This document shows, piece by piece, positions 18,120 through 27,535 of a DNA stretch of 64,000 bases (positions are counted from its first letter, which is position 1; the number at the start of each line of letters is the position of its first letter). The position numbers were made by a program, and so were the translations under genes. The stretch lies in the NCBI RefSeq assembly GCF_003402415.2, contig NZ_AP036014.1, positions 3,224,001-3,288,000 of the forward strand, in the 5' to 3' direction. Below the pieces are notes generated by a model. It saw only the letters and a program-made list of their open reading frames with translations. It was not told where the DNA came from and made no database searches. This stretch comes from Cupidesulfovibrio sp000226255. Its GTDB lineage: Bacteria; Desulfobacterota; Desulfovibrionia; Desulfovibrionales; Desulfovibrionaceae.

Positions 18120-18382
18120 CCGCGAGGCCCAAACGCCGGGGGCGGAACGCACCCGCTCAAGGCGGGCGGCAAGCCCCCGACCGTCCGCCATAGTCGCGCG
18201 GCGCGTTTCGCCGTGCCCGCCCTGCTGCGGCTGGCGCGGCCGGTGTGGCTGGCATATTGCCTGTGCCCGCTTGCCTGCGCGCCGCCAGATGCTATCTTGA
18301 AGCATGCGGGCGTCCGTCATCCTGCCCTTCCCTCCCAGCCCGCCCCACACACGCCGCCGCCCCAACCATTCCGGAGGCTCGC

Positions 18383-19399
18383 ATGCTTGATCGCAGACGC
18401 TTCATGCAGTCGTTGCTGGCCCTCGTCCCCCTGTCCTCACTTACCACAGCGGCCACCATGGCCACCCTGCCCGCCGCCACGGCCATGGCCGCCAATTCCG
18501 GGGGCGGCGTACAGGCCCCCGGCTTCTTCCGGCTGCCCGTGGGCGAGGTGGCCGTGTTCGCCCTGTTCGACGCCCACGGCAAGCTCGACCCGGCCATCCT
18601 GCACGGGGCCGACCGCAAGGACATCGACAAACTTCTGGAAGACGCGGGCATCCCGGCCGGGCAGCCCGCCACCAGCAACGTGAACTGCTTCCTGCTGGAT
18701 GCCGGTACGCGCCGGGTGCTCATGGATACCGGCGCGGGCGCGTTCTTCGGCGCGCGGGGCGGGCACCTGCCCGGCAACCTGCGCGCGGCCGGGCACGCCC
18801 CGGAGCGCATCGACCACGTACTGCTCTCGCACCTGCACCCGGACCATGCCCTGGGGCTGGTGGACGCCACCGGCGTGCCGGTGTTCCCCAACGCCAGCGT
18901 GCACGTGAGCGCGCCGGAACTGGACTACTGGACCAGCGACGCCACCTTGGCCGCCGCGCCGGAGGGCCGCAAGCCCGGGCTGCTGGCCCTGCGCAAGGCG
19001 TTGGCCCCGTACAAGGATTCCGGCAGGCTGCACACCTTCGCGCCGGGGGCCGCGCCTCTGGCCCATTTGCCGTTTGTCACCTCGGTGGATCTGCCTGGCC
19101 ACACGCCGGGGCACTGCGGGTTCCGCGTGACTTCGGGCGGCAAGACCCTGCTGTTCTGGGCGGATAGCATCCACAGCACCCCGGTGCAGTTCGCCCGGCC
19201 GGAGGTGTCCATCGATTTCGACGTGGACCAGAAAAAGGCAGTGGAAACCCGCCTGCGCCTGCTGCCCCAGGTGGCCGCCGAAGATATCTGGGTGGCCGGT
19301 TCGCACCTGCCCTTCCCGGGCCTGGGCCGGGTGCGGGCCAGGGACCCGGGCAAGGGGGGCTACGCCTGGCTGCCCGTGAACTACGCCGACGGGCTGTAG
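18383..19399 (+). CDS. Tat-exported metallo-beta-lactamase-fold hydrolase
   Basis: 338 residues from ATG 18383, preceded by GGAGG. The N-terminus MLDRRRFMQSLLALVPLSSL is a twin-arginine signal with an AMAA cleavage region. The mature part has the MBL fold: NVNCFLLDAGTRRVLMDTGAG, the metal motif SHLHPDHALG (H-x-H-x-D-H), VDLPGHTPGHCGF with the third histidine, WADSIH, and a late GSHLPFPG histidine. The layout resembles quorum-quenching lactonases and other periplasmic MBL hydrolases; the substrate is unknown. It stands alone, 263 bp after the NtrC-type gene, and converges with the next gene. Confidence 0.85.
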   Translation: MLDRRRFMQSLLALVPLSSLTTAATMATLPAATAMAANSGGGVQAPGFFRLPVGEVAVFALFDAHGKLDPAILHGADRKDIDKLLEDAGIPAGQPATSNVNCFLLDAGTRRVLMDTGAGAFFGARGGHLPGNLRAAGHAPERIDHVLLSHLHPDHALGLVDATGVPVFPNASVHVSAPELDYWTSDATLAAAPEGRKPGLLALRKALAPYKDSGRLHTFAPGAAPLAHLPFVTSVDLPGHTPGHCGFRVTSGGKTLLFWADSIHSTPVQFARPEVSIDFDVDQKKAVETRLRLLPQVAAEDIWVAGSHLPFPGLGRVRARDPGKGGYAWLPVNYADGL

Positions 19400-19473
19400 G
19401 CCGAGCGCTCCCATCGCGCCAGTCCGCAACACTCCCATACTATTCGTCCTGTTATATCCCCATATTCGCAATG

Positions 19474-19508
19474 AAAAACGCGCCGCCCGGCAGATGCCGG
19501 GCGGCGCG
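19474..19508 (-). terminator. Rho-independent terminator of the isomerase-like gene
   Basis: CGCGCCGCCCGGCA / TGCCGGGCGGCGCG, a 14-bp perfect stem with a 2-nt loop, followed on the minus strand by TTTTT. Very strong. Confidence 0.9.
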
Positions 19509-19560
19509 TTGGCGTTGTGAAAGAAGGCATGGGCCGCGAAGGGCGCGGCCTGCCGCCGGG

Positions 19561-20376
19561 TTACGCGGCGGGCGCGGACACGGGCGAAAGCACCTCCGCA
19601 TACTGCGGCCGCGCAGCCAGCCAGGCCCGCGACACGGCGAAAGACGCCTCGTCGTGCGGCTCCAGGGTGGCGGTGGGGTGCAGCCCCCGCGCGATGAGCC
19701 CGCCGAACAGGTCATCCAGCGGGATGGACCCGGTGCCCAGGCCCAGGTGCTGGTCGTCGCTGCCGTCGTTGTCGTGCAGGTGCAGGTGGGCCAGGCGCGG
19801 GGCAAAGGCGTCCAGCCAGCGCCGCAGGTCGCGCCGCTGCACGCCGCGCGCGAAGCTGTGCCAGTGCCCGGCGTCGAAGCAGATGCCTGCGCGGTCGGCA
19901 GGCAGGGCGCCCACAAGGGCGGCCACCGGCTCGGGTTCGCGCTCGTGGGTGTTTTCGATGCGCACGGGCGCGTCGCACACGTCCAGCACCGCGCTCCACG
20001 TGCCCGTGGCCCGTTCCAGCCATGCATCCAGTTCCGGCTCATGCTGGCTGTGGTCGAAGGCGGCGTGCCCCACCAGGTGGCGCGGCCCATACAGTGCGGC
20101 AAGGTCCGCCGCGCGGCGCAGGGTCTCGCGGCTGGCGGCCAGCACGCCGTCGTTGAGGCTGCCGGGATGCAGGTCGAAAAACGGCAGGTGCACCGCGCAG
20201 GGCAGCCCGGCATCGGCCAGCCTGCGCGCGGTTTCCCGGTGCCAGTCCCTGGAAAGGTTCTGCACGGCGAAGGTGTCGATGCCCAGTTCCGGCGGCATGG
20301 CCTCGGCCACGAAACGGTCGAGCCACGCGGGGTCGCGGGCGACCCAGCTGAGGGGAAGATTCACGAAGGTGCGCAT
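19561..20376 (-). CDS. Sugar phosphate isomerase/epimerase-like TIM-barrel protein
   Basis: 271 residues, Xylose isomerase-like/AP-endonuclease-2 fold. Metal-ligand motifs are in order: AVHLPFFDLHPGS, GHAAFDHSQHEPE, RIENTHEREPE (Glu), ICFDAGHWHSF (Asp and His) and HLHLHDNDGSDDQHLGLGTG, ending in TLEPHDE. This matches the metal-dependent isomerase/epimerase superfamily; the sugar substrate is not evident. Start ATG 20376 (MRTFVNLPLSW) is chosen because homology begins there; its ribosome-binding site is weak, and the frame stays open upstream. Single gene with its own terminator. Confidence 0.8.
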   Translation of the reverse strand: MRTFVNLPLSWVARDPAWLDRFVAEAMPPELGIDTFAVQNLSRDWHRETARRLADAGLPCAVHLPFFDLHPGSLNDGVLAASRETLRRAADLAALYGPRHLVGHAAFDHSQHEPELDAWLERATGTWSAVLDVCDAPVRIENTHEREPEPVAALVGALPADRAGICFDAGHWHSFARGVQRRDLRRWLDAFAPRLAHLHLHDNDGSDDQHLGLGTGSIPLDDLFGGLIARGLHPTATLEPHDEASFAVSRAWLAARPQYAEVLSPVSAPAA

Positions 20377-21095
20377 GTGCCCGTGTAGCACAGGCACCGA
20401 CAGCGGCCAACTGGGGCCAACCGCGCAACACCGGTCCGGCCGCGCCTGGCGTGGCCCCTGCAGCACGGCCTTGCCCCCGTTTTTGACCACCTGCACCCCA
20501 TACCCGGCAGGCGCACCCCCTTTTCCGGCCATCCGGAGCCCGTTTTGGCGCACTCCGCCTCTTTTTTCGCGCACCCCGGAAAGAAGCCCCGCCGCCACCC
20601 CGCGTACTGCCTTAATCCGGACTGAAAAAGGCCAGTTTGCAACCGCTTACATACCAAATTTTCTGTTTTTATTTCAACATGTAACAACACACCCCAGACA
20701 TCATCGAGCAACCCCGATTTTTCGCAGAATGTGCTTGACGCACCCTTGATTATCGCATACCCCTCCGGTAGGAATTATTCCATACCCTAGAGGTAGGGTA
20801 TTCGCGCGCGTTCCGGCCGACGCCAACGGCCGAAAACGCCCCGACGACGGGCCCTGCGAACATCGCACAACCATGCGATATCACAGGACACACGTCGGGA
20901 GCCGCGAACGCCACAGGGAGAAACCACGACCCGGACCACGCGGGCGCCCCGGCATGGGGGGCGCCGGCGCAGTTCGGCTTCGTGGCAGGGCTCTGTCCGA
21001 CCGTGCCGCCGCGCAAGCCGCAGGGAACCGGCTGGCGGCACGACGACTGAGGGTTGTCAGAGGAAGCGTTTCACTCATTTCAAAGGACTGCCACT
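20377..21095. other. Upstream region of the hmc operon
   Basis: 719 bp with no gene. The stretch 20600-20805 is clearly more AT-rich than its surroundings and should contain the hmc promoter. A TTGATT at 20746 with TAGGAA 17 bp later is a possible weak sigma-70 promoter, ending just before the inverted repeat 20782-20801. The long leader (about 300 nt) contains a GC hairpin near 20941-20965. Confidence 0.6.
20782..20801. promoter_or_regulatory. Inverted repeat upstream of hmcA, candidate Rrf2 operator
   Basis: ATACCCTA-GAGG-TAGGGTAT, perfect 8-bp arms. Its ATA...TAT ends and length resemble operators of Rrf2/IscR-family proteins. It lies at the probable transcription start of hmc, and the operon itself encodes an Rrf2 protein. 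In D. vulgaris, loss of rrf1-rrf2 is known to raise hmc expression. The link to this site is inference. Confidence 0.6.
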
Positions 21096-22757
21096 ATGAT
21101 GAACGCGAAATCACTGCTGCGATGGGCGGGAGCTCTGGTCGCCGTGGCCGCGGTCACGGTTTTCGGGCTGGATGCGCGGGGCACGACGAAGCCCCTTCCC
21201 GGCTCCACGGGCGAGCAGCGCGCCGACCTGGTGGAGATCGGCGTCATGGCGAAATTCGGCGATCTGGAATTGCCGAAGGTCACCTTCCCGCACGATCGAC
21301 ACTCCGAAGCCGTGGCCAAGGTCGCCGCGCCCGGCAAGGAATGCGCCACCTGCCACAAGAACGACGACAAGGGCAAGATGTCGCTCAGGTTCATGCGCCT
21401 TGAGGACACCTCTGCCGCCGACCTCAAGAAGATCTACCACGAGAACTGTATCGGCTGTCACACCGAGCAGGCCAAGGCGGGCAAGAAGACCGGCCCGCAG
21501 GACGGCGAATGCCGCTCGTGCCACAACCCGAAGCCGGTTGCCTCCTCGTGGAAGGAAATCGGCCTCGACAAGTCGCTGCACTACCGGCACGTGGCCTCCA
21601 AGGCCATCGCGCCCGTGAACGACCCGCAGAAGAACTGCGGCGCGTGCCACCACGTGTACGATGAAGCCGCCAAGAAGCTTTCGTGGGGCAAGAACAAGGA
21701 AGACTCCTGCCGCGCCTGCCACGGCGACGCGCGCGTGGAGAAGAAGCCCTCGCTGCGCGAGGCCGCGCACACCCAGTGCGTGACCTGCCACCGCAGCGTG
21801 GCCGCCGCCCCGGCCAAGGCCGACAGCGGCCCCGTCTCCTGCGCCGGCTGCCATGACCCGGCCATGCAGGCCAAGTTCAAGGTGTTGCGCGAAGTGCCCC
21901 GCCTGGAACGCGGCCAGGCCGACGCCGCCATGGTCCTGCCCGAGGTGGGCAAGAACGCGCCCAAGGGCATGAAGGGCACCATGAAGCCCGTTGCCTTCAA
22001 CCACAAGGTGCACGAAGCGGCCAGCAACACCTGCCGCGCCTGCCACCACGTGAAGATCGACAACTGCACCACCTGCCACACGCTGGAAGGCGTGAAGGAC
22101 GGCAGCTTCGTGCAGGTCGAGAAGGCCATGCACCAGCCCGACTCCATGAAGAGCTGCGTGGGCTGCCACAACAACCGGGTGGAAACACCGGTGTGCGCTG
22201 GCTGTCACGGTTTCATGAAGACCGAGGCCAAGCCCCAGCCTGAAACCGCCTGCGCGGTGTGCCACGCCGACCCCGTCGGCATGGACGCCAAGGCCGTGGC
22301 CGACGGCGGCCTGCTGAAGGCCACCAAGGAGCAGCGCGCCGAAGTGGCCGCCGCAACCCTGGCCGCCCGCCGCACCACCAAGGGCACCCTGCCCGCCGAC
22401 GACATCCCCGAGTTCGTGACCATCAGCGTGCTGTCCGACAAGTACGAAGCCTCCAAGCTGCCGCACCGCAAGATCGTGAACACCCTGATGGCGGGCATCG
22501 GCGACGACAAGCTGGCCGCCACGTTCCACACCGACAAGGCCACCGTCTGCGCGGGCTGCCATCACAACAGCCCCCTCAGCAAGACGCCCCCCAAGTGCGC
22601 CAGCTGCCACGGCAAGCCCTTCGACGCCGCCAAGGGCGACCGCCCCGGCCTGAAGGCTGCCTACCACCAGCAGTGCATGGGCTGCCACGATCGGATGAAG
22701 ATCGAGAAGCCCGCCGCCACGGCCTGCGCCGAGTGTCACAAGGAACGCGCGAAATAG
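21096..22757 (+). CDS. hmcA: HmcA, 16-heme high-molecular-weight cytochrome c
   Basis: Periplasmic electron carrier of the Hmc complex, linking periplasmic hydrogenases and cytochrome c3 to the membrane. 553 residues. The N-terminal signal is MMNAKSLLRWAGALVAVAAVTVFGLDA. I count 16 CxxCH motifs from CATCH to the last, CAECH, matching the known 16 hemes. The PHDRHSEAV and LRFMRLED segments correspond to the D. vulgaris protein. ATG 21096 follows AAGGA; ATG 21099 is equally possible. First gene of hmcABCDEF-rrf1-rrf2. Confidence 0.97.
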   Translation: MMNAKSLLRWAGALVAVAAVTVFGLDARGTTKPLPGSTGEQRADLVEIGVMAKFGDLELPKVTFPHDRHSEAVAKVAAPGKECATCHKNDDKGKMSLRFMRLEDTSAADLKKIYHENCIGCHTEQAKAGKKTGPQDGECRSCHNPKPVASSWKEIGLDKSLHYRHVASKAIAPVNDPQKNCGACHHVYDEAAKKLSWGKNKEDSCRACHGDARVEKKPSLREAAHTQCVTCHRSVAAAPAKADSGPVSCAGCHDPAMQAKFKVLREVPRLERGQADAAMVLPEVGKNAPKGMKGTMKPVAFNHKVHEAASNTCRACHHVKIDNCTTCHTLEGVKDGSFVQVEKAMHQPDSMKSCVGCHNNRVETPVCAGCHGFMKTEAKPQPETACAVCHADPVGMDAKAVADGGLLKATKEQRAEVAAATLAARRTTKGTLPADDIPEFVTISVLSDKYEASKLPHRKIVNTLMAGIGDDKLAATFHTDKATVCAGCHHNSPLSKTPPKCASCHGKPFDAAKGDRPGLKAAYHQQCMGCHDRMKIEKPAATACAECHKERAK

Positions 22758-22778
22758 GAAACCGGTAAGGAGTTATCC

Positions 22779-23897
22779 ATGAACAGGAGAAGATTCCTGA
22801 CCCTGCTGGGCACCGCCGGTGTTTCCACGGCCATGAGCGCTGTAGGCGCGAAACAGGCCGTCGCGGCGGGCAACCAGAGCTTCAAGGGCTACAAGGACAG
22901 TTACGGGGTGCTGCACGACACCACCCGCTGCATCGGCTGCCGCAAGTGCGAGCAGGGCTGCAACGAGGTGAACAAGCTGCCCGCGCCCAAGGTGAAGTTC
23001 GACGACCTGACGGTGCTTGAAAAGTCGCGCCGCACCGACGCGAACAACTGGACGGTGGTCAACAAGTACAACGTGGCGGGCCTGGAGCACCCGGTGTTCC
23101 GCAAGCAGCAGTGCAACCACTGCCTGGAACCCGCCTGCGCCTCGGCCTGCTTCGTCAAGGCGTTCACCAAGAACCCCGACGGCTCCGTCACCTATGACGG
23201 CAGCCTGTGCGTAGGCTGCCGGTACTGCATGGTGGCGTGCCCGTTCAACGTGCCCGCCTTCCAGTACGACGAGGCCTTCGACCCGCTGATCCAGAAGTGC
23301 ACCATGTGTCACCCGCGCCTGCAGGAAGGCAAGCTGCCCGGCTGTGTCGAGGCCTGCCCCAAGGAGGCCCTGACCTTCGGCAAGCGCGAGGACCTCTTGC
23401 GCATCGCGCGCGACCGCATCCGCAGCAACCCCGGCCGCTACCAGGACCACATCTACGGTGAACTGGAAATGGGCGGCACGGCGTGGATGTACGTGTCCGG
23501 CGCGCCGTTCGAGGCCGTGGGCCAGCAGGAAATGGGCACCAAGTCCGCGCCGGAGTACACGGCAGGCGCCCTTGGCGCCGTGCCCATGGTGGTGGGCATC
23601 TGGCCGGTGCTGCTGACCGGCGCCTACGCCATCTCCAAGCGCAAGGAAAAGGTTGCGGCCGAAGAACGTGAAGAGGCCGTGCAGGCCGCGCTGGCCAAGG
23701 CCAAGGCCGACGCCGAAAGCGCCATGAACTCGGCGCTGGCCAAGGCGGCCAAGGAAAAGGACGCCGCCGTGACCCGCGAGGTCAAGAAGGCCATCGAGCA
23801 GGCAGAGCAGGCGTTCGAAGAGAAGTTCGCCGCGCTGCGCGCCGAAGGGCAGGACACCCCGCCCGATGCCGACGGCGAAGGCAAGGAGGACGCATAA
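22779..23897 (+). CDS. hmcB: HmcB, periplasmic iron-sulfur subunit of the Hmc complex
   Basis: 372 residues. The twin-arginine signal is MNRRRFLTLLGTAGVSTAMS. It has four cysteine clusters for [4Fe-4S] centres: CIGCRKCEQGC, CNHCLEPACASAC, CVGCRYCMVAC and CTMCHPRLQEGKLPGCVEAC, in the order of DmsB/NrfC-type ferredoxin subunits. A hydrophobic stretch near 270-290 (VPMVVGIWPVLLTGAYAI) can anchor it to the membrane. The tail after that is a charged Ala/Lys/Glu coiled coil. It passes electrons between HmcA and the membrane subunit HmcC. Confidence 0.95.
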   Translation: MNRRRFLTLLGTAGVSTAMSAVGAKQAVAAGNQSFKGYKDSYGVLHDTTRCIGCRKCEQGCNEVNKLPAPKVKFDDLTVLEKSRRTDANNWTVVNKYNVAGLEHPVFRKQQCNHCLEPACASACFVKAFTKNPDGSVTYDGSLCVGCRYCMVACPFNVPAFQYDEAFDPLIQKCTMCHPRLQEGKLPGCVEACPKEALTFGKREDLLRIARDRIRSNPGRYQDHIYGELEMGGTAWMYVSGAPFEAVGQQEMGTKSAPEYTAGALGAVPMVVGIWPVLLTGAYAISKRKEKVAAEEREEAVQAALAKAKADAESAMNSALAKAAKEKDAAVTREVKKAIEQAEQAFEEKFAALRAEGQDTPPDADGEGKEDA

Positions 23898-23898
23898 C

Positions 23899-25065
23899 AT
23901 GCACGACGCGAACACCAAAAACGGCCTGTTCACGCCCGGCAACATCATAACGGCCATCATCCTTGCCGTGGGCGCGGTGATCACCTTCATCCGCTTCACC
24001 CAGGGCATCGGAGCCGTATCCAACCTGTCGGACAACAACCCGTGGGGCATCTGGATCGGGTTCGACCTCTTGTGCGGCGTGGCCCTGGCCGCCGGCGGCT
24101 ACGTCACCTCGGCCGCGTGCTACCTGTTCGGGATGAAGCGCTACCACTCGGCGGTGCGCCCGGCCATCACCACGGCGTTCCTCGGCTACTTCTTCGTGGT
24201 CGTGGCGCTGCATTACGACCTGGGCCATCCGCTGCGCCTGCCCTACCCGCTGGTGCTTTCGCAGGGCACCACCTCGCTGCTGTTCGAAGTGGGCCTGTGC
24301 GTGGCCACCTACCTTACCGTGCTGTTCGTGGAATGGTCCCCGGCGGCGCTGGAATGGCTGGGCCTGCGCAAGATCCGCAACGTGGTGGTCAAGCTCACCC
24401 TGATGCTGACCATCTTCGGCGTGGTGCTGTCCACCCTGCACCAGTCCTCGCTGGGCGCGCTGTTCCTCATCGCCCCGGGCAAGCTGCACCCCCTGTGGTA
24501 CTCCAGCTTCCTGCCGGTGTTCTTCTTCATCTCGTCCATGGTGGCGGGCCTTTCCATGGTCATCTTCGAAGGCACCCTGGCCCACGCCGGGCTGCACCAC
24601 AAGATGGATGAAACCCACCTGAAGGAAGCCGAGGGCGTGGTCTTCGGCTTCGGCAAGGCGGCCTCGTTCGTGCTTGCCGGGTACTTCTTCATCAAGACCA
24701 TGGACATCGCCATGGACAACGACTGGGCCTATCTCGCCACCGGCTACGGTGCGTGGTTCCTGGTCGAAATGTTCGGCTTCGTGGCGCTGCCCTCGTTCCT
24801 GTACGCCCTTGGCGTGCGCGAAAGGAACATGACGCTGGTGCGCGTGGCGTCCATCAACGCGGTGCTCGGCATCGTGATGAACCGCTTCAACGTCTCGCTC
24901 ATCGCCTTCAACTGGAATCTGCCCGCCGCCGACCGCTACTTCCCGCACTGGATGGAGATCGGCGTTTCGGTGTTCATCGTGACGCTCATCATCACGGTCT
25001 ACCGGTTCATCGCCACGCGCATGCCGGTGCTGTACGAGCATCCCGAATACAAGGACGCCCACTAG
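23899..25065 (+). CDS. hmcC: HmcC, NrfD-type integral membrane subunit
   Basis: 388 residues, about ten transmembrane helices, NrfD/PsrC-like. Recognisable stretches are DNNPWGIWIGFDLLCGVALAAGGY and LGHPLRLPYPLVLSQGTTSLLFEVGLC, the usual quinone-side motifs of the family. It probably exchanges electrons with menaquinone or across the membrane. ATG 23899 overlaps the end of hmcB's stop region by one spacing base and has AAGGAGGA in front, so the earlier in-frame ATG (23866, inside hmcB) is not needed. Confidence 0.95.
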   Translation: MHDANTKNGLFTPGNIITAIILAVGAVITFIRFTQGIGAVSNLSDNNPWGIWIGFDLLCGVALAAGGYVTSAACYLFGMKRYHSAVRPAITTAFLGYFFVVVALHYDLGHPLRLPYPLVLSQGTTSLLFEVGLCVATYLTVLFVEWSPAALEWLGLRKIRNVVVKLTLMLTIFGVVLSTLHQSSLGALFLIAPGKLHPLWYSSFLPVFFFISSMVAGLSMVIFEGTLAHAGLHHKMDETHLKEAEGVVFGFGKAASFVLAGYFFIKTMDIAMDNDWAYLATGYGAWFLVEMFGFVALPSFLYALGVRERNMTLVRVASINAVLGIVMNRFNVSLIAFNWNLPAADRYFPHWMEIGVSVFIVTLIITVYRFIATRMPVLYEHPEYKDAH

Positions 25066-25081
25066 GGCGAAGGAGCGAGCA

Positions 25082-25219
25082 ATGGAAATCCATACCTTGC
25101 ACGAGTTCATGCTGCACACCAAGAACATCACCTATCTGCTGATGGGTGCCACCCTGGTGGGCTTCGTGTGCTACTGGCTCTTCCTTACCGGGCGCGACGA
25201 AAAGATCCGCAAATACTAG
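25082..25219 (+). CDS. hmcD: HmcD, small membrane subunit
   Basis: 45-residue protein with one membrane helix (ITYLLMGATLVGFVCYWLFLTG) and a charged C-terminus RDEKIRKY. It lies 16 bp after hmcC with GGCGAAGGAGCGA upstream, in the place of the known small hmcD. Its exact task in the complex is not known. Confidence 0.9.
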   Translation: MEIHTLHEFMLHTKNITYLLMGATLVGFVCYWLFLTGRDEKIRKY

Positions 25220-25235
25220 GCCATAGGAGCATACC

Positions 25236-25916
25236 ATGTACGCATTCCTCACCGGTCCCATGCTGTGGGTGGCGCTGCTGGTCTTCTTCGGCGGCCTCAC
25301 GGCGCGCGTGGTCTGGTACGTGCGCGGCCTGAGCTGGCAGCTCGACCGCGTGGCCTACGGCCCGCACCTTGCCCACGGCCTGAAGGGCGGCATCCATTCC
25401 GCCCTGAAGTGGATGCTGCCGTTCGGCACCCAGAGCTGGCGCGAACAGCCCTTCTTCGCCGTGGCGTTCTTCCTGTTCCACATCGGCGCGGTGCTGGTGC
25501 CGCTGTTCCTCGCGGGGCACAACATCATCCTGGCCGAGCGGTTCGGCTTCAGCCTGCCTGCGCTGCCCATGGGCATCGCCGACGCGCTGACCGTCGCCGC
25601 CATCATCGGCCTGGTGATGATCGCGCTGCGGCGCATCGCCCTGACCGAGGTGCGCATCCTCACCACCGCCTACGACTGGTTCATCCTCGCCGTTTCGGCG
25701 GCGCCGTTCGTCACCGGGTTCGTGGCCCGGCTGCACGTGGGCAACTACGAGGCGTGGCTGCTCGCCCACATCATCACGGGCGAACTGATGCTCATCGTGG
25801 CCCCGTTCACCAAGCTGTCCCACATCGTGCTGTTCTTCATGTCGCGCGGCCAGATAGGCATGGACTATGCCATCAAGCGCGGCGGCTACAGCCGCGGGGC
25901 GGCCTTCCCCTGGTAG
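25236..25916 (+). CDS. hmcE: HmcE, NarI/DsrM-like membrane subunit
   Basis: 226 residues with about five membrane helices. It is related to the cytochrome b-type gamma subunits of nitrate reductase and DsrM; histidines in FFLFHIGAVLVPLFLAGHN and in the later LLAHIITGELMLIVAPFTKLSH can ligate heme b. ATG 25236 follows AGGAGC. Together with HmcC it forms the membrane part of the complex that connects periplasmic HmcA/B with cytoplasmic HmcF. Confidence 0.93.
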   Translation: MYAFLTGPMLWVALLVFFGGLTARVVWYVRGLSWQLDRVAYGPHLAHGLKGGIHSALKWMLPFGTQSWREQPFFAVAFFLFHIGAVLVPLFLAGHNIILAERFGFSLPALPMGIADALTVAAIIGLVMIALRRIALTEVRILTTAYDWFILAVSAAPFVTGFVARLHVGNYEAWLLAHIITGELMLIVAPFTKLSHIVLFFMSRGQIGMDYAIKRGGYSRGAAFPW

Positions 25917-25974
25917 CGGCCCCGGCCGTTCCATGATCGTGCCATGCGAGTGACGGACACGAAAGGAGCATCCC

Positions 25975-27366
25975 ATGCCTGAAGGAACGTTCTGCAACAG
26001 ACGCCCGATCAACACCGAAGAGGACCTCAAGGCCCTGCTCGGTGACAAGGGCGGAGCGCAATACTACAAGGAAATGGCGGAGATGGAGGTCGATGTCGAA
26101 GCCCTGAAGGCTTCGCTGCAGAAGACCTTGCAGTCGCGTACCAAAACGTGGCTGGAAATCTGCGCCCACTGCGGCATGTGCGCCGACAGCTGCTTCCTGT
26201 ACCGGGTCAACGACCGCGACCCCAAGCAGGTGCCTGCCTACAAGATCCAGTCCACCCTCGGCGAGATCGTGCGCAAGAAGGGCGAGGTGGACACCGCGTT
26301 CATGATGCGCACCATGGAGGTGGCCTGGTCGCAGTGCACCTGCTGCAACCGCTGCGGCATGTACTGCCCCCACGGCATCGACATGGGCGTCATGTTCAGC
26401 TACCTGCGCGGCCTGCTCTTCTCCCAGGGCTTCGTGCCGTGGGAACTGAAGATCGGCTCCGGCATGCACCGCGTGTACGGGGCGCAGATGGACGTGACCA
26501 CCGAAGACTGGGTGGAAACCTGCGAATGGATGGCCGAGGAACAGCAGGAAGAATGGCCGGGCCTGGAGATCCCCGTCGACAAGGAAGACGCGGACACCAT
26601 GTACGTGCTGAACGCCCGCGAGCCCAAGCACTACCCCGAAGACCTGGCCGAGGCCGCCATCCTGTTCCATCTGGCGGGCGAGAACTGGACCGTGCCCAGC
26701 GAAGGCTGGGAACAGACCTCGCTGACCATGTTCGCCGGCGACTGGGCGGGCTGCAAGATGCAGGTGGAGCGGGTGTACGCCGCCGTGGAAAAACTGCGGC
26801 CCAAGCGCGTCGTCGGCACCGAGTGCGGCCACGCGCACCGCGCCACGGTCATCGAAGGCCCCTACTGGGCGGGCCGCCCCGACGGCCGCACCCCGGTGCC
26901 CTTCCTGCACTACGTGGAGTGGGTGTCCGAGGCGCTGACCACCGGCAAGCTGAAAATCGACCCGGAAAAGCGCATCAAGGAACCCGTGACCCTGCAGGAT
27001 TCCTGCAACTACGTGCGCAACCACGGCCTTGCCAAGCATACCCGCATCATCATGAGCTACATCGCGGAAGACTTCCACGAAATGGCTCCCAACCGCGAGC
27101 ATAACTACTGCTGCGGCGGCGGTGGCGGGTTCAACGGCATCGGCCGCTATCGCCACCAGCGCAACGTGGCCCTGAAGACCAAGCGCGACCAGATCCTGGC
27201 CACCGGCTGCAAGCTGGTGGTGGCGCCCTGCCATAACTGTTGGGACGCCATCCGCGACCTGGAAGAAGAATACGAGATCGGCATCCGCTGGTCGTTCCTG
27301 AAGCCGCTGCTCATCAGCATGGTCATCGTGCCCGAGCACCTGAAGCCGCAGGAAGAGGACGAATAG
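25975..27366 (+). CDS. hmcF: HmcF, cytoplasmic iron-sulfur/CCG-domain subunit
   Basis: 463 residues, HdrD/DsrK-like. Two [4Fe-4S] motifs near the N-terminal third are CAHCGMCADSC and CTCCNRCGMYC. Two CCG-type cysteine-rich domains follow, with VVGTECGHAH, then CNYVRNHG ... CCGGGGGF and CHNCWD. The second CCG motif is complete, whereas the first has only partial cysteines, as often in this family. It is the cytoplasmic electron acceptor or donor of Hmc. ATG 25975, preceded by AAGGAG. Confidence 0.95.
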   Translation: MPEGTFCNRRPINTEEDLKALLGDKGGAQYYKEMAEMEVDVEALKASLQKTLQSRTKTWLEICAHCGMCADSCFLYRVNDRDPKQVPAYKIQSTLGEIVRKKGEVDTAFMMRTMEVAWSQCTCCNRCGMYCPHGIDMGVMFSYLRGLLFSQGFVPWELKIGSGMHRVYGAQMDVTTEDWVETCEWMAEEQQEEWPGLEIPVDKEDADTMYVLNAREPKHYPEDLAEAAILFHLAGENWTVPSEGWEQTSLTMFAGDWAGCKMQVERVYAAVEKLRPKRVVGTECGHAHRATVIEGPYWAGRPDGRTPVPFLHYVEWVSEALTTGKLKIDPEKRIKEPVTLQDSCNYVRNHGLAKHTRIIMSYIAEDFHEMAPNREHNYCCGGGGGFNGIGRYRHQRNVALKTKRDQILATGCKLVVAPCHNCWDAIRDLEEEYEIGIRWSFLKPLLISMVIVPEHLKPQEEDE

Positions 27367-27427
27367 AACGAGCCGGTCAGCGGGCCTTGCATGGCAAGGT
27401 CCGCTGCCGCACGCGACTGCACGGCCG

Positions 27428-27456
27428 CCGGGCGGGGAGAGCCACCCCCCGCCCGG
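27428..27456 (+). repeat. Hairpin between hmcF and rrf1
   Basis: CCGGGCGGGG / CCCCGCCCGG, a 10-bp stem with a 9-nt loop, in the 169-bp gap. No T-run. It could separate the levels of structural and regulatory genes within the operon. Confidence 0.5.
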
Positions 27457-27535
27457 CCCGCCGGACCGCCCCCTCCCCCTCGCACGGTGGAACGGCGGCC
27501 CGGACCGGCCCGCAAACGGAGGCCCGGAGCGACGC

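Noticed and set aside
20361..20711. Small gene in the hmc upstream region
   Set aside because: The short minus-strand frame lacks a ribosome-binding site and crosses the AT-rich promoter region.
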